Source: Casuarius casuarius (Eukaryota; Chordata; Aves; Casuariiformes; Casuariidae). Taken from it: a stretch of DNA of 64,000 nucleotides. Location of the stretch: NCBI GenBank assembly GCA_003342895.1, contig PTFA01000280.1:6331-70330 (forward strand). The letters are read 5' to 3'. The notes beneath the pieces are model-generated. The model saw only the letters and a list, made by a program, of their open reading frames with translations. It was not told the DNA's origin and ran no database searches. A program made the translations under genes and the position numbers. Shown one piece after another: positions 1-34,000 of this stretch (position 1 is its first letter; each line of letters opens with the position of its first letter).

Positions 1-986
1 ATCTTGTTTTAGCCTATTGAGACTTTTAGGCAGAATGTTAGATATGGGTATCTGCAAGCACTTTCTAGGAAAAGCTCCTCCTCTAACATAGCCCTATATA
101 CCTTTTTTCTGTCTCCAGACTTGCATATGCATTTAAAAACCATACTTATAGTTGTACATGTAACATCATACTCACTATACATTATTGTCTGGGATTACTG
201 CACTTGCATCATGCCTATACTGTATCAATTGGTAGATGAGGAATGTTGTCAAACACCAATATTGCAGATGTACTGTAAAATGCTGACTGGGCTCATTTTG
301 GTCTCTTACAAAAGTGTTTAAAAGCAAATATTTTTTTTTAACCTATTTTGCAAACTTTTGAAAAGGAATGTATATGTATACTGAAAGGTCTATTTTTCCT
401 TCTTTTTGACCATAAGAAGGAATCATTTGACCTTTCCTACATTAAACAAAATCATTATACTAGCTCTAGTCATATATCCAGGGTCAAGCACAATGGAAAG
501 CTATTACTGTATGAAAGTGAACTATTGCTGGCACTCTGTTTTTGAGTTACCACAGTATAGCTGCTTTTTATGCCATGTAGGAAACAAAACTGCAGAAATG
601 GCTAAGGTGTGAGAAGTGACTCTAATGCAGACAACATACTAAACTTGCCTGCAATGACTACTCTTTGTTACATAGCTCAAGAGGAGTCCTTGACACAGAA
701 CTGGAAATCTTCTCACTTTTGAAAAGCAACACCTCACTTCCACCTGTACTTTACTGGTTTTCTGGCTGAAGATAATGCATTTATTTATTTATTTATTCTC
801 TTCAGGGATACATTTAAATATTTTGTCATTTGAAGAGTACTTTGTACTGTGCATCTTTTTCTGTGTCATAGCTGTTACTGTTAGTGTCCTGAATATATTT
901 TATCTGTGCTAGTGGCTTCAATTTGTGCTACAGTTTACAATAAATATGGCTCTTCTAAATTTCTTTTCTTTGCATGCATCTATCAG
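1..986 (+). other. PPFIA1: PPFIA1 intron (3' part)
   Basis: AT-rich sequence ending in the acceptor tctatcag at 986. It contains a (TTTA)n tract at about 779-797. I found no liprin coiled-coil exon here, and the short open frames have no family resemblance. Confidence 0.7.
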
Positions 987-22043
<21,057 letters not shown>

Positions 22044-22247
22044 AGCCTTCTCCTGGTGAGTAAAGTTGATAGGTATAATAGTAAAGCAGTTATTTCATAA
22101 ATAAAACTTCAAGTGTTTTAATACAATGAATTTATACACTTATAAACCCTTTCAAATTTGTAGGCTAGATTGTTATATTCAAAATCCAGAGCTTATTTCC
22201 TATGATAAAGTCTACCAGCATTTAAATATTTAGTTTTGCAAATATCT

Positions 22248-22254
22248 TTTTTTT

Positions 22255-22286
<32 letters not shown>
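22248..22286. repeat. (TTTC)n pyrimidine microsatellite
   Basis: A T run leading into about eight TTTC units, inside the intron that splits the PPFIA1 3'UTR. Confidence 0.9.
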
Positions 22287-22288
<2 letters not shown>

Positions 22289-23423
22289 CCCAAACAACAA
22301 GAAAAAGGGCCAGGGCTAAATAGCTATGCAGAGATTGTTGAAATCAAAGGTCGGAATTGAACAACTAGTGAAAGGGGGGAGGAGAGAAGGGGATTAAATT
22401 AGGAATATGGAGGAGAAAAGATAACCTGGTGTGTGGCATTGCAGTTCAGAATATTGGTCTTTCAGATTCTTTCCTTGGTTGAAGTTACCCCACTACAATA
22501 TACTTCCGATCTTCAGTTGTTAAGGGGTAATTGCATGGTTTTCCAGTTCTTGGATGCTTTGTACCACTGTGATTGCTTTGGCTGTCTGGTTGGATTTAGC
22601 TACCAGCAGTCTAAGTTTGGGTAGCTGTTAGCGCTGCTGACACTAAAAGGCAGCTTGATAAAATAGGTGTGTTTAGCTGGAATAAATGCATTTTGTGTTA
22701 AAGATACGTATAGCCCTATCTTACTCCAGGACTTGGACTGATTTTCCTTAGCAGTCTTTGCTGTGTTTTCTCATGGAGCAGCCTTTCTCTCTTAATTTGC
22801 AAACACAAGCCTGGAAACTAAAACTTTTGACTATACTGGATATAAAAGTCCAGTGGAAATACTGGTTTCATGGTAAGCACAGAATCTCTTCCTCTTAATA
22901 ACAGGTTCTTCTGTGGGCTATAAATTGCCTGTCTCTTCTGCTTACACTTTTTTTTCTTTTCACCAGTAACATCCCTACTAACTGAACTATCACCTCTCTT
23001 TTCTTCAAATTCTGAATGTTTTCTGAAGAGTTCTCATGTATAAAATGTTGAGAAGGGAAATTCCTGCACAGAGCAACTTAGATTATGTGGCTCAATCACT
23101 TTATAAACTCAGGATATTTTAAAAAATGATTTTAGTCTTAAGAAAGTGAAGTTTTAAGTTGTCTTTTTTCCCCCATGAATTTTTCTCATTGCTTCAGAAT
23201 TTGTTTTATAGCCAGATCACCTAGGATAAAAGTCAGTCTCTAGGAAGTGGGAAATACTTGACTTTGCATTGCAACAGAAAACTCTAGAAGGCAGTAAAAT
23301 TGTATACATCAGGCATGGCAATAATTTGATGCATGACTGCTACAATACTGAGCTGTTTTTTAGGAAGTGCTTTTAAAAAAAACTGTTAATAGATGGGGGT
23401 TTTTTCTTTTTGTTTTTCTACAG

Positions 23424-24905
23424 TTTACCCACACTATTTCTACCGGTGATATGCAGCATTTTGGAACATTTGGAACTTTTAATCTGTTAATACTTGTTAA
23501 ATGGACACTTTGAGATATTTTATTACAGAGTTTTTAATTAGCAAATAAATTCATGAGTACTATAGAGAAAATATTTTAGAATCTAAATGTTTCTTATATT
23601 TATGTGACTTCTCATTTATATAGTTACTTACTTTTTCTGTTTGTATTCGGTCTACAAAACAAATCATTGCTGATTTTTATTCTAATTTTAGTCTTTCCAA
23701 CTGAATGTACTGTAATGCTTGTATGTATATGTCCCTATAAGTAATATAGGGTTTTTGTAAATTATGCAGTTACTGTAATTATCATTGTTTTTTAATAATG
23801 AAACGGAAGGTGAAAAGGATTTTCATACCTTTGTAAAAGTATCGTGACACCAAGCAGTATATATTTTGTCTTTTGGAAATGTTAGCTAGATCTTAAAAAT
23901 AAGTCCAGCTTTTTTTTCAGATAAGCATATGTGGTTGTAGAAGGTATGGTACATGATTGTTCTTCTTTTCAGAACTGTACCTTTCCACAAAGAGGATTTG
24001 TCAAGTAGTGGGGATTTGTCTTTATTTAAAATATAACTTGCTTTAAAAGCTGGGAAAAACTAGAACACTATGGAACACATTTTAGAAATGACTGACTCGG
24101 TCATAACTCTGTCTTAGCTGTATTTGTATAGCATATCTTCACAGTGACTGAAAACAAGCCATAAACTAAGAAATGTTTTTCCTTAATTGAGGAAGACGGA
24201 CTTCATAATAATTCCTGATAGTAATCCACAGGCCACAGAGAGAGTTTTTGTCCTAGATCTTTTTGATTCAAAACCCTTGTGGAAAGGGTAAAACTAGTTT
24301 TAATGGACCAATCATGAAGCACTGCAGTATCATGTCAAATGTATAGTGAAAGATGAAGGTACAATATGCTGAAAACAAAAGCAGTGCAACTTCTAATAAA
24401 GGCCTTACTTTTCTTATGTAAGTCATCTTTTTGTGTTTTGTAAGCTTGTTCTAAAGAGTTGTCTGGACTTCGGTTTTGATGGTTGTAGCCATTTTGGACT
24501 GTGTGAGTAGAAAAATGTATTCAACACTTGTAAATGGCATATTAAAAAGCCAGCAAGAAATCTGTTCAGATCATGGTGCATTATTTATTATGCAACAATA
24601 TATATAGCATGTCTTTTCTTATTGTTTTCCACTTTTAACTTGCTTGTAAAACTGAAATTCATTTTTACTGTTCTGTTTTTCTATTAATCTTTTGTGTATT
24701 TTCAGATTATGTAACAATATGTACAGTCTAAGTACTTTTGAACTATTTTTATCACAGTATTATTTATTGCTTTCTTTCAATAAAGTACTGATGCATTTTC
24801 CACTGCCAATAAAACACTATTGAAAAGCTAAGATCTAATTGTATACAGGCAGGTATTTTTGCGGTGAGTGGAGACTGTCAATAAAGCATCTTAATGATTG
24901 ATTGC
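23424..24905 (+). other. PPFIA1: PPFIA1 terminal exon, 3'UTR
   Basis: The acceptor tttttctacag (23413-23423) opens a non-coding stretch that I take as the last PPFIA1 exon. AATAAA signals lie at 24395-24400, 24779-24784, 24808-24813 and 24880-24885, so alternative ends are likely. The first bases resemble the mammalian PPFIA1 3'UTR as I remember it. The exact cleavage site is unknown. Confidence 0.75.
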
Positions 24906-27200
24906 TGCCCTGTAGATCTTGTTTCAAAAGATGGTTTTTCTCTTCAGTAGAAGAATGTTACATTAGATATGACATTTTCTTGAGAATTGTTTGAGTTCAC
25001 ATGTATCATCAGTTTTGAAAACAATTTCATAAAATAACTGCTATATTGCCTACTTCTACTGGTAGTTATAGCTATGATTTACATCTTTTAACACACAACT
25101 TCAGTGTTTTCTGGTCCACATGTGATGAAGATTGAAGTGCTGTTGTATGTAGCAGCAACAGTTGCTTTGTTAATGAAATGAGACTATGACAGTAGTGATA
25201 TTTGTGGGGAGAAACATTCGGAGTCTAGGGAACAAATACAAAATTTGGTCACAATAGGGCTGTTTATTTCAGTTTAAATACATTTTAAACCATTTCTTGT
25301 GTAGAAGAGAAGACTGAAGGAAAAGCTTACAGAATAACAGAAGCAGTAGTGAAGCATATTTCATCACGTCCTCTAGATCAACAGCAGGATGTGGAATGTA
25401 TGGAATGGAGAACTGTTGCGACAGATGCTTTAAACACTGTTCTGTACTACATCTCTGTTTCTGTCTAGCTTGTCTATATGAACTGCTATCTAATAATTTG
25501 TGGTTTCTTTTATAATTTCAGAGAACCTTTCTAGAAAAAAATAAAATGAAAGTGCAGAAGGAAATCTGATTCACTGTTCAGTTAAACTTCACTGTTAAAA
25601 AAAATTTCATATACTTTCTCTGCTTACTGATGCAATAGATGTACGAAGTCATGTATTGTTGGAAGTAAAAACAATGCTTGTGAAAAGCAAATATGGTGAT
25701 TATTTTAAGGCTGTAGAATCCTAACTGTTACAGAACAATGGAATCAACAAAAGAGCTGGAATAAATGTGTGAAACAGAAAAAGCTAACACAAACTGGCAA
25801 AACTGTGTGTTGACATCCTTCTGAGTTATGCAGCATAGCTATCCCTGAGAAATCGAGAAAAACACTTCCGGTCAATTTTAATGAAAAATCCCCTGGAAAG
25901 GAAAACATGTAAGTACATGTACAAAAGACACATAGGCATGTTACAGTACTCTTTTTAAATAAAGCTTGATTATATGTAGTTTTCTGTAAAATGTCAGAAG
26001 TCTTTAAGGACTTCAGTTGGAAAGATTGCTATAAAAATTATTTCTTTAAAAAGTGAGAACCCTTTTTAACTGTCATAAGGAGATGACAATTATCTGAAAG
26101 AACTTTAAACTTCCAGTTTTTGCATGTTTAGAGGCCAGAGCAATCTCTCTTAACAGATGTTATAACTTTATTTCATGTTTTTCCTTTTGAAACTCTGTGG
26201 AATGAAAAGACAAGAAGTTGCTTTTACGGTGTCTTACAGACAGAGTCATTTATCATGCTAAAAATTCTCTAAGTAGAGAACGTAGGAAGCAGTTCAGATG
26301 CCCCTTCCCAGCAAACTGGCAGAACTTTTGTTGGAACTATGTAGGCTAAGATTGGGGGAAGCAAAATTCATTTCCAGTTAAATAAAAATTAACACTTACA
26401 ATGTTACATTTCAAGAGTTAGTTGGGGGATGGTATTTCTGTTCAAACTAAGAGTGCCTCTGAGGGGACAGTGTTTTTCACTTATTTTATAATACCATTTT
26501 CAGGATAATTTTGATAAAGTATTAGTCTTGGTGCACTGTTTAAATTACAATATTCTAAATTTTTGAATCTTTTTTTGCTAATGCTTGAAGTCATTTTGGC
26601 AAATAAATAACAATTGCAGTCTAATTTAGGTAGCAAGTTTGTGGCTTTATGGCACGTAGGAATGAATAGGTGAAAAGTGGCTGGCTTTTTTATCGTGAAC
26701 AGGAGCTCAGATGCGCTCTCTCCGGAACAGGACAGCAGCAGAGCCAGGAGCAGTCCCGAGAATCCAGGTTCTCTGAGCCTGTTTCCTGCTCTAGGAGATG
26801 CATTTTCAGGCGTAAGTTCTACTTAGCCCACTTTAGAATTTTTTAATTATTAATAATTTAATTATTTAGCTATGTTAAGTATAGCAAAATCTTAGTCTCT
26901 TTACACTGTGAATCCACTATATTTTATTTGTGTTGGCTGGAAGTAGCTGTCCCACCAAGATTTGGAGGCAAAAGTATGACTTACCAATGCCAAAACTTGT
27001 GAAGCTGTGTTCATCTGGAGCTGTTTTTTTTAATTATTAGAGTTGGAGATATCTCCAATAGAAAAACACATAAGCAGACAGCGAAGGAATGATACATATT
27101 TATTTCCCTCCTCTAACGAGTGTAAACAGTGGGTAAATAGCTGAGACAGTACGTCACTTTTGGTTTTAAAGCTAGTGTTGTTAGCGTCTGTTTCCTACAG
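24906..27200. other. PPFIA1-CTTN intergenic region
   Basis: About 2.3 kb separates two same-strand genes. It is mostly AT-rich and lacks recognisable genes. A GC-richer patch at about 26,695-26,815 ends in a strong GTAAGT donor-like site (26812-26817). It might be an upstream CTTN 5' exon. Confidence 0.6.
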
Positions 27201-27392
27201 ATATAGGATATAGGTTGCCGGGTGCGGCAACCCCCACCCCCCAAATCGTCCTCACTGCAGCTTCCACCACGAGCGGGTGTAAAGCGAGTATTTTAAAAGA
27301 GGGTATGTTCAAACCGATACACCATTAAGCGCAGCCCTGGCGAAGCTCCGGCAGCTCCCCTTCCCTGTGCTCTCCCCCGCCCCGCGCCTGCG

Positions 27393-27487
27393 TTTCCAGC
27401 AGTGTTTTTTGGGGGGGGGACTGGGCCCTCCGGCCTTTCCAGCAGTGTTTTTTTTGGGGGGGGGGGGGGGAACTGGGCCCTCCGGCC
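27393..27487. repeat. Tandem duplication with T/G tracts
   Basis: Two head-to-tail copies (27393-27435 and 27436-27487) share tttccagcagtg at the start and ctgggccctccggcc at the end. They differ mainly in the length of the internal T run and the G tract (9 G against 15 G). Confidence 0.92.
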
Positions 27488-27689
27488 TTTCGCCCGCCTG
27501 CGTGACTCGGGGCCGCGTCAGCCGCTCGCGGCCCGGCCCCGCTGGCGGCGGGCGCGGCCGCCTCCCACCTGGAGCCGCCCCGCGGTGCGGGAAGAGGAAG
27601 TGGGAGCTCGGGAGAAGCGGAAATTGCAGCAGCCTCCGCCGCCCGGCCGGGAAGCACCGCGGCAGCGAGGGCAGCGGCGGCCGCAGCCG

Positions 27690-27806
27690 NNNNNNNNNNN
27701 NNNNNNNNNNNNNNNNNNNNNNNNNNNNNNNNNNNNNNNNNNNNNNNNNNNNNNNNNNNNNNNNNNNNNNNNNNNNNNNNNNNNNNNNNNNNNNNNNNNN
27801 NNNNNN
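27690..27806. other. Assembly gap (117 N) in the CpG island
   Basis: Ambiguous bases flanked by gcagccg and gggccgggg, in the most GC-rich part of the window. Probable CTTN exon 1 sequence is missing. Confidence 0.99.
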
Positions 27807-28329
27807 GGGCCGGGGCCGCGACGGCTCCGCGCAGCAGCGAGCGGGGCCGGGGCCGGCGCATCCGTCCTCGTCGGAGGAGACGGTGCGAGGCTTGCGTGAC
27901 TTGTTTTCCCTTTTTTTTCTTTTTTAACGCTCCAAACTGTTTGTAGCTGAAAGGTTCAGAGCGAGTAACTTGGAAGAAGCGAAAGAAAACATCTGTTTTT
28001 CTAAGCCCCCCGTGCCCTCCCCGGGCGCCGCAGGGCAGCCGGAGCCGGCCGGGGCGCGGCGGGTGCCCGGGGTACCGCGTGCCGTCTGCGTGTGGTGGCG
28101 CTTCGGGGCCGGATCGGCGTCTCCCCGTGCTCGGGGAGTTTGCCCGCATTCCCGCAGAAAGAGGGGAATTCCTGGCAGTGTCGGTAAAAGCGCTGCCCGG
28201 GATGCTTGGCCGCCGATTAGTCATTACGGGGATGAAGAGGAGAGCCGGCCAGATAAATCTGAAGTGTATATTTAGCCTCTAGGGGTTTGAACTGTAGCAT
28301 TTTCTTTTTCCTTCAGATATCTGACCATG

Positions 28330-28344
28330 TGAGTCAGTGACTCA
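28330..28344. promoter_or_regulatory. CTTN: Paired AP-1 sites, 15-bp palindrome
   Basis: TGAGTCA (28330-28336), one G, then TGACTCA (28338-28344): two consensus AP-1 elements in mirror orientation. A third TGAGTCA followed by GC lies at 28825-28831. The position is just 3' of the CpG island, in the presumed first intron. Binding is inferred from motif only. Confidence 0.6.
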
Positions 28345-30966
28345 TAAATAGATCATGTTTCTCCACGTTCTGCTTTGAAGGGGACGTTGAATAGCAGGCT
28401 CCTGAGGAAATCTGGCGTATCCACGCCAGCTCTCGGCCAGAAATCAGAGAACTTGTTTGAGGATTGCTGCTGCATTGCCTTCCTCCTTTTCGTAATTCGG
28501 TCCATAAAATGCAGGATTGAGACATGGAAAAATATCGATGGTTTTCTGTGTAATTTAGGAAAGAGCGTGGTCTTCTGACAAGGATTTTGGTTTGTATTTT
28601 AGAGGGGTGAGAATTCTCCTTCCTTGATTATTGTTTTTAAGAGTCTGAGGAGGAAGCAAAGAAATCCGGACTTAAAGATGTAGCTATTGTTTTTCAAGCG
28701 CCCCAGCACAACTGCGTGCGCAAAGCTGAATGAGTACTGCATGAGTGCCGAACTGCGGACTTAGGAAAAAACGTCGTATTTCACACGACTTGACAGATAG
28801 AGCAACCGTGTGCATATATACGTGTGAGTCAGCTCTTGCAGTTTAAAAATTGAGTTTAGGTAACAAGCACTGTATGACCTGTGGTACAGCATAGAGAGAT
28901 GTGAGCTCTCCCTCGTAGGAGTCACCATCAGTTTGTGTTTGATTAGGAGGTTAAACCTTGGACCCCACACTGAGCTTCACTGTTGAGGTGGCTTGATTCT
29001 GCTTTTCAGCACTTCCTTTTTGGTGACGGATTGGTTTTTTTGAAGGCGCTTTGGCAAAGTAAAGAGTGGGAGAACCCGAGACATAGGATAGCATGAGACA
29101 AGGCTTTAGACTGGGGACATTCCAGGGAAAAGGATAAAGTACTAATGTTTTACAGGATTTCACAATAAATATTTAATGTTTTCTGGATATTGAGTAATTT
29201 AACAAATGTTGGTTCTTAACTGCTGTAGGAATTTGGACATGGGAGACCTGAAGAAGTAAAAGGAGAAGTGTGCTATGTTGTCTTCTCCACTCTTATACCT
29301 TCCTTCCAGACCACTTTGTAATTTGGTACCTTGGTGTTTGATAATTTTTTAGTTCCTCTCATTATTATTACCCATCCTGGCATTTCTGAAATGCTTCATA
29401 AAACTGGCACATCAGTGTATTCTGTCAGGCAGTGTTTTTTCTGTATAAGCTTTAGGTATGAATTATTAGTTACATGTTTTTAAATCTGAGTTTGCAGACA
29501 GCACACTGCTGTCATAAAATGTCTAGTATTATGGAATTCTGTCTTTCATATATAAATTAGAGACAACTTGCTTAAGTTAAATTGTAGTTTCTTCAGGACA
29601 CAGGCTGTCTTTTTATATATGTACAATGGGCTCAGAGGTTCAGAATCTTTAAATAATTTTATGCTAATTTTCATATTACATAGCAGAACAACTGCCTGTC
29701 TGGTTCTGCACAAATGTTAATAAATGCCATCTGATCCCTGGAGAACATCTTTCTGGCCTAGATTTGTATTTAAAGGGGAGTTTTCTTTCCATTTTCTGTG
29801 TAAATGAAATAGTCCATGGCAACCATTCTTATAATCTATTCTTAATTAGAAGAATGAAGAAAAGTCTGTAATAGAACAGAACAATGAAATGTTGAAGAGC
29901 TGTATGCTAGTGATATAGTAACAAAAGTAGAAAAACCTTCCTCTGACTTACGTACCTGGGAGAGCTGGGTGAATAAAAACCTTTTTTGTTGATGTTTTTG
30001 CTTTTTAGAAAGATTTTTTTGTTTTGCATAGGATAAGGATTATAAAATACAACCACTAGCAGCAGGCAGGCCAGATATCCTGTCTGCTAGTCACTTTTGG
30101 AAGTGTTAACTCAAGTGTCCAACATGATATTCCATGGAGGATAAGGTTTCGAGAAAGTGAGATATCCAAAATCATTAGCCACTTAAAACCATTGACTGTT
30201 GTTTCTGGGTGTTATTGCTTGCCTTTTTATGAGTTTTGCTTCCTGCTGTCAGTACTCTAGCATCCACCCTCTGCTTCGTCCTGAAAGGTTCAGACAGGAC
30301 GCTGAGTTCGTATATGTATTTCAGAAGGGATCATCTGAAAAGTGCAGTAACTTGTATACTGTGCTGTTGCATGCAAGCGGATTAGTGCCTAGATTCTACA
30401 TAAATTTTTTAGAATTGTTTGGATTTCTTTCATAATGAAACAACATGAAACTTATTACACAACACAAGGTAGATACACAGATTATGCTGCTTAATGAGCA
30501 GTATCGTGCTCATCGTTACTAATGACTGGGGAAAAAACAAGTATTGCTATGCTTTAAACATGTGCATGGGATCTAGAATTAATGGCATTCTCAGAAGTGG
30601 ACACTGATTACGAGACCTGTCTGAACAGAATTCATTCAAAGTAGTGGTTTAAAGCAGGCTACTAGTGAATGAAGAAAAGACACAAATGTTAATATGGGCT
30701 TGTTCTCTTTGAAATCATGTCAGTGATTATTCCTAGCCTTTTTGCAGTGCCAATGGGAAAACTAAAGAGAGTTTTCAAACCAGCTTGAGAAGACAGCCAG
30801 AGAGCCAATGATCAAATACACTTTCACTGCAAATATAGCTTAGTGTTTGTCCAGTTAAATAATGTACTTTATGGGGAATTTTGAAGTCTATCTCTATCAG
30901 CCTATACATAATGTAAAATTTATGTGTAACTTGAGCATGACAGTGCTTCTTCTGATGATGTTCCAG
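28345..30966 (+). other. CTTN: CTTN 5' intron region
   Basis: Non-coding stretch between the CpG island and the first coding exon. A second untranslated exon is expected from mammalian gene structure. One weak candidate is 29229-29255 (acceptor ctgctgtag, donor gtaaaa). Nothing else was recognised. Confidence 0.5.
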
Positions 30967-31050
30967 ATGTGGAAGGCTACTGCAGGTCACACCATTTCTG
31001 TCAATCAGGATGATGGAGCTGATGACTGGGAGACAGATCCTGATTTTGTG
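30967..31050 (+). CDS. CTTN: CTTN start exon, acidic Arp2/3-binding region
   Basis: 84 bp coding. ATG follows directly after a possible acceptor (gttccag), so the exon start may coincide with the start codon. Encodes [20 protein letters not shown], then WETDPDFV, including the DDW motif. The donor is gtatgg. Confidence 0.94.
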
Positions 31051-34000
31051 GTATGGCTCTCAAATTTTATCAACTCAGCAGAACTCTGTTTACATAACGT
31101 GTTAAACAGTAACTCTTCAGGACAGGGATTATATCTAAGCAAGATAAACTGATGTGAGCATATTCCTGGCAGGAGAGAAGATTAGGTTTTTTGTGCCTAT
31201 GAGTGATTAACTGTCTTGTCTTGCCTGGGTATGGCAGGGTATTCTGTACCCAAACGGTTGAAATCAAGAAGCAGCAGCTTTTGGGGACCAGAAGTGTGTT
31301 ACATGCAGTCCAGCAATGGAAAATGCACAGGGTTCACAGACGACCAGAGGTGAATGTAGTAATAGCTAATTGTCTTAACTTTTCCAATCTCACCAACTTG
31401 TGAAGGCTTTTGCTGTGAGCTCTAAAGTCTAGGTAACTAGTAATATTATCGGGTTTTTAACTCTTTTTATGTGTGTCCTTCGCAGAATGATGTGAGTGAG
31501 AAAGAACAGCGCTGGGGGGCTAAAACTGTGAAAGGATCCGGCCATCAAGAGCACATCAAGTAAAGCAGTTCTCTTTTAAATTTGTTAATAGTCACTATCC
31601 CAGGCAACTTTTAATCCATTCGTGTCCTCTGTTATTTGTATCTTCATGACTAAAACAAGAGTCTCCATAGAAGATGATTTGCAATACTGCCAGTCTTTCG
31701 TAAATATCAGCATCTTCAGATGTGAAATTAAGATAAGAGCCATGGTGTAGGGACTCTTAAATCTTTCTTTTTAACAGGAAATATTATTCTTCCTGCCTCT
31801 TTGTGTCTGGAAAGGTTTTTTGCTTTGTTTCTGTACAAGAGCAAATACTGCCAGGGAAAAGGTTTTTGTTGGGTGATCTGAGCAGCTCCATTTGGTCCTT
31901 TAAGGGTACATTTGGTTCTTTAATTCTTAGACTTTATTTAGAAAGTGGCTTACCAAACTCATAAAAATTCTGAGCCCTCTGGCAGAAAGGAAAATGAATG
32001 CATTACAAAGGGCTATGTGAGACAAAAATGATCCAACTTCTGAATCTTAAACTTCTTAGGCAAAGTGTCCAAGACTTCTCATAATTTTAAGACAATTTTA
32101 GGAAGTCTGTGATCGTGTTCTTCATTTTGGTTATGATTGTGTATTTCTGGAGCATCTACCCTCATGGTATATAGCTGAGAATAAAGGTCATCAGTGTTGC
32201 AAATGGAGAGAGACTGAACTGTGTGACTTGCTTCAGGGATAAATTTTACTCTTTTATTTGGAGTGCAGTGGTGACACCTACTGGCTGGATATGCGTCAGG
32301 AAGCTTTAAACTCAGGTGGGAAGGGTTTAAGGTACAGATGACCATCTTGGTTTGTCCTTCTTGTATGTAGCCTGCGCTACTATAAGTTTTGCATATTGCA
32401 AGGGAATGCTTGGGGAAGAGGAGGTGAGTGTCTTCTGTGCAGCCTTATTTTGTGTTATGTTTATGTCCAAAATGCCCAGCTAGAATCAGAGTCCCCTTAC
32501 AATAGGGACTGTGTGTTAAGGGATGATCCCTATTCTGAAAAGTTGCAATCTAAATAAAAAGCGTTGAGAAGAACTTAAATTGAAGTGGGACATGAGAATA
32601 TTTTTGAGGCGTACACAAATTCTAGGTAATTGATTGTAAGGTCATTCAAATAGCAAAACATTCTCCTATGTTACAGTCTTAAAACCAACCCTTTCATTTT
32701 TTTTCAGACAATGTTTTGCAATGGAATAAGTTCTGATTCTCAGAATATGATGAAGTGCTCTGTGTACTGAAAAATGGGAAGGCCTTGAAAAATACTAGTT
32801 GTCTAACTTCTAGACTATCTTCTTACTTTCTATTTTGCATCTTTTTGAAGTTATCTTCTGAAACTTCTTTGGTAAAACTTGCTATATAGCTATTTAATTA
32901 CCTGTCTTTAAAGCATTCATCAGCTGAGAGAGAACGTCTTCCAAGAACATCAGAACCTCAAAGAGAAGGAGCTTGAAACAGGACCAAAAGCCTCCCATGG
33001 CTATGGAGGGAAATTTGGTGTGGAACAGGATCGCATGGATAAAGTAAGTATGCATGTTTTCTTGGGATGACAGTATAAGCCTTGCTTTGCCTGTGGTCGG
33101 GAGGAACACCCACGTGAGTGAGGCTTGCTGAAGCTGAAGAATGTTGTCTTTCCAGCTTTGCCAGGACAGTGAACGTAGAAGCTCAGATTGTGGCATAAGC
33201 TTCACACAGCCACGGCTCATTGTGAGGCCACTTGTAACCACTATCGTCTAAGTCTGTGGGAATATTAGAATATCGTGCCGTGTTCCCTAATTAAATCAAG
33301 ACTCTCCTATGCAAAGAGCTGAACTAAAGCACTTGAAGTGTCAGGGAAAAGTATTTCAGATGGCAAACTGGGAATCTGTGAATGATGAAGGGAAGTTCTG
33401 GGATGTACAGTGGCATCACACATTCTTCTTTGGTGCTTGCTCTGCCTTTAGAGCTAGTCTGCTTGCTTACATCTTGTGTGTGATGTGACCTTGAGTCAAG
33501 ATTAAAGTTTCTAAATGTATATTTCTAAATTAAGAAAGTACTTAGGGCATGAACAAACCCGGCGTTCTTTTTTTTATTTCGTATTGTGCCAGCTTTCTTA
33601 TGCATATTGAGGTTGCCAAAGAATGAAGATAAGGGTGTATTTCTTTTTTCATATGAGAAGGTAGCTCTCCTCTTAAACGGGGAAAAGCGTGAGCAGTGAC
33701 AAGTAATGCAGGTATTTAAAAAATAATTGTACCTTGGTCAGACAGTAATATTTTACATAAGGGCTTAATGGCTGTTTAAGTTACACTCTATTAACAAAAG
33801 TGATGATAATTCTTAAAATCAGCCATTAGCCATGCCTGATTTTAGCGATGGCCTTGCGATGGACAACCATATGAAGTCTGGGCTAGTTTCTTGCATATAC
33901 TCTGGAATAAGAGCCCAGCTCTTTTGTGAATAAGAATGATTTTTAGTTTCTTATTTAATTTACTTTCTTTTACTTCTTTGTCAACTTTAAATTTTTACTA

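Larger units (their letters stand above)
27200..28250 (+). promoter_or_regulatory. CTTN: CpG island and presumed CTTN promoter / exon 1
   Basis: An abrupt switch from AT-rich DNA to CpG-dense GC-rich DNA, with an ETS-type AGGAAGTG at 27595-27602 and several GC boxes. It lies 3 kb upstream of the cortactin start codon and downstream of PPFIA1. A 117-base gap lies in the middle and probably removes part of exon 1. A possible exon 1 donor is gagacg|gtgcga near 27880. No TATA box was seen, as expected for this promoter type. The long frames across this island on both strands run through the N gap and are compositional artefacts. Confidence 0.8.

Noticed and set aside
27325..28224. 299-residue minus-strand frame and overlapping + frames in the CpG island
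   Set aside because: They run through the N gap and consist of low-complexity Ala/Pro/Gly/Arg from CpG-rich DNA, with no domain.
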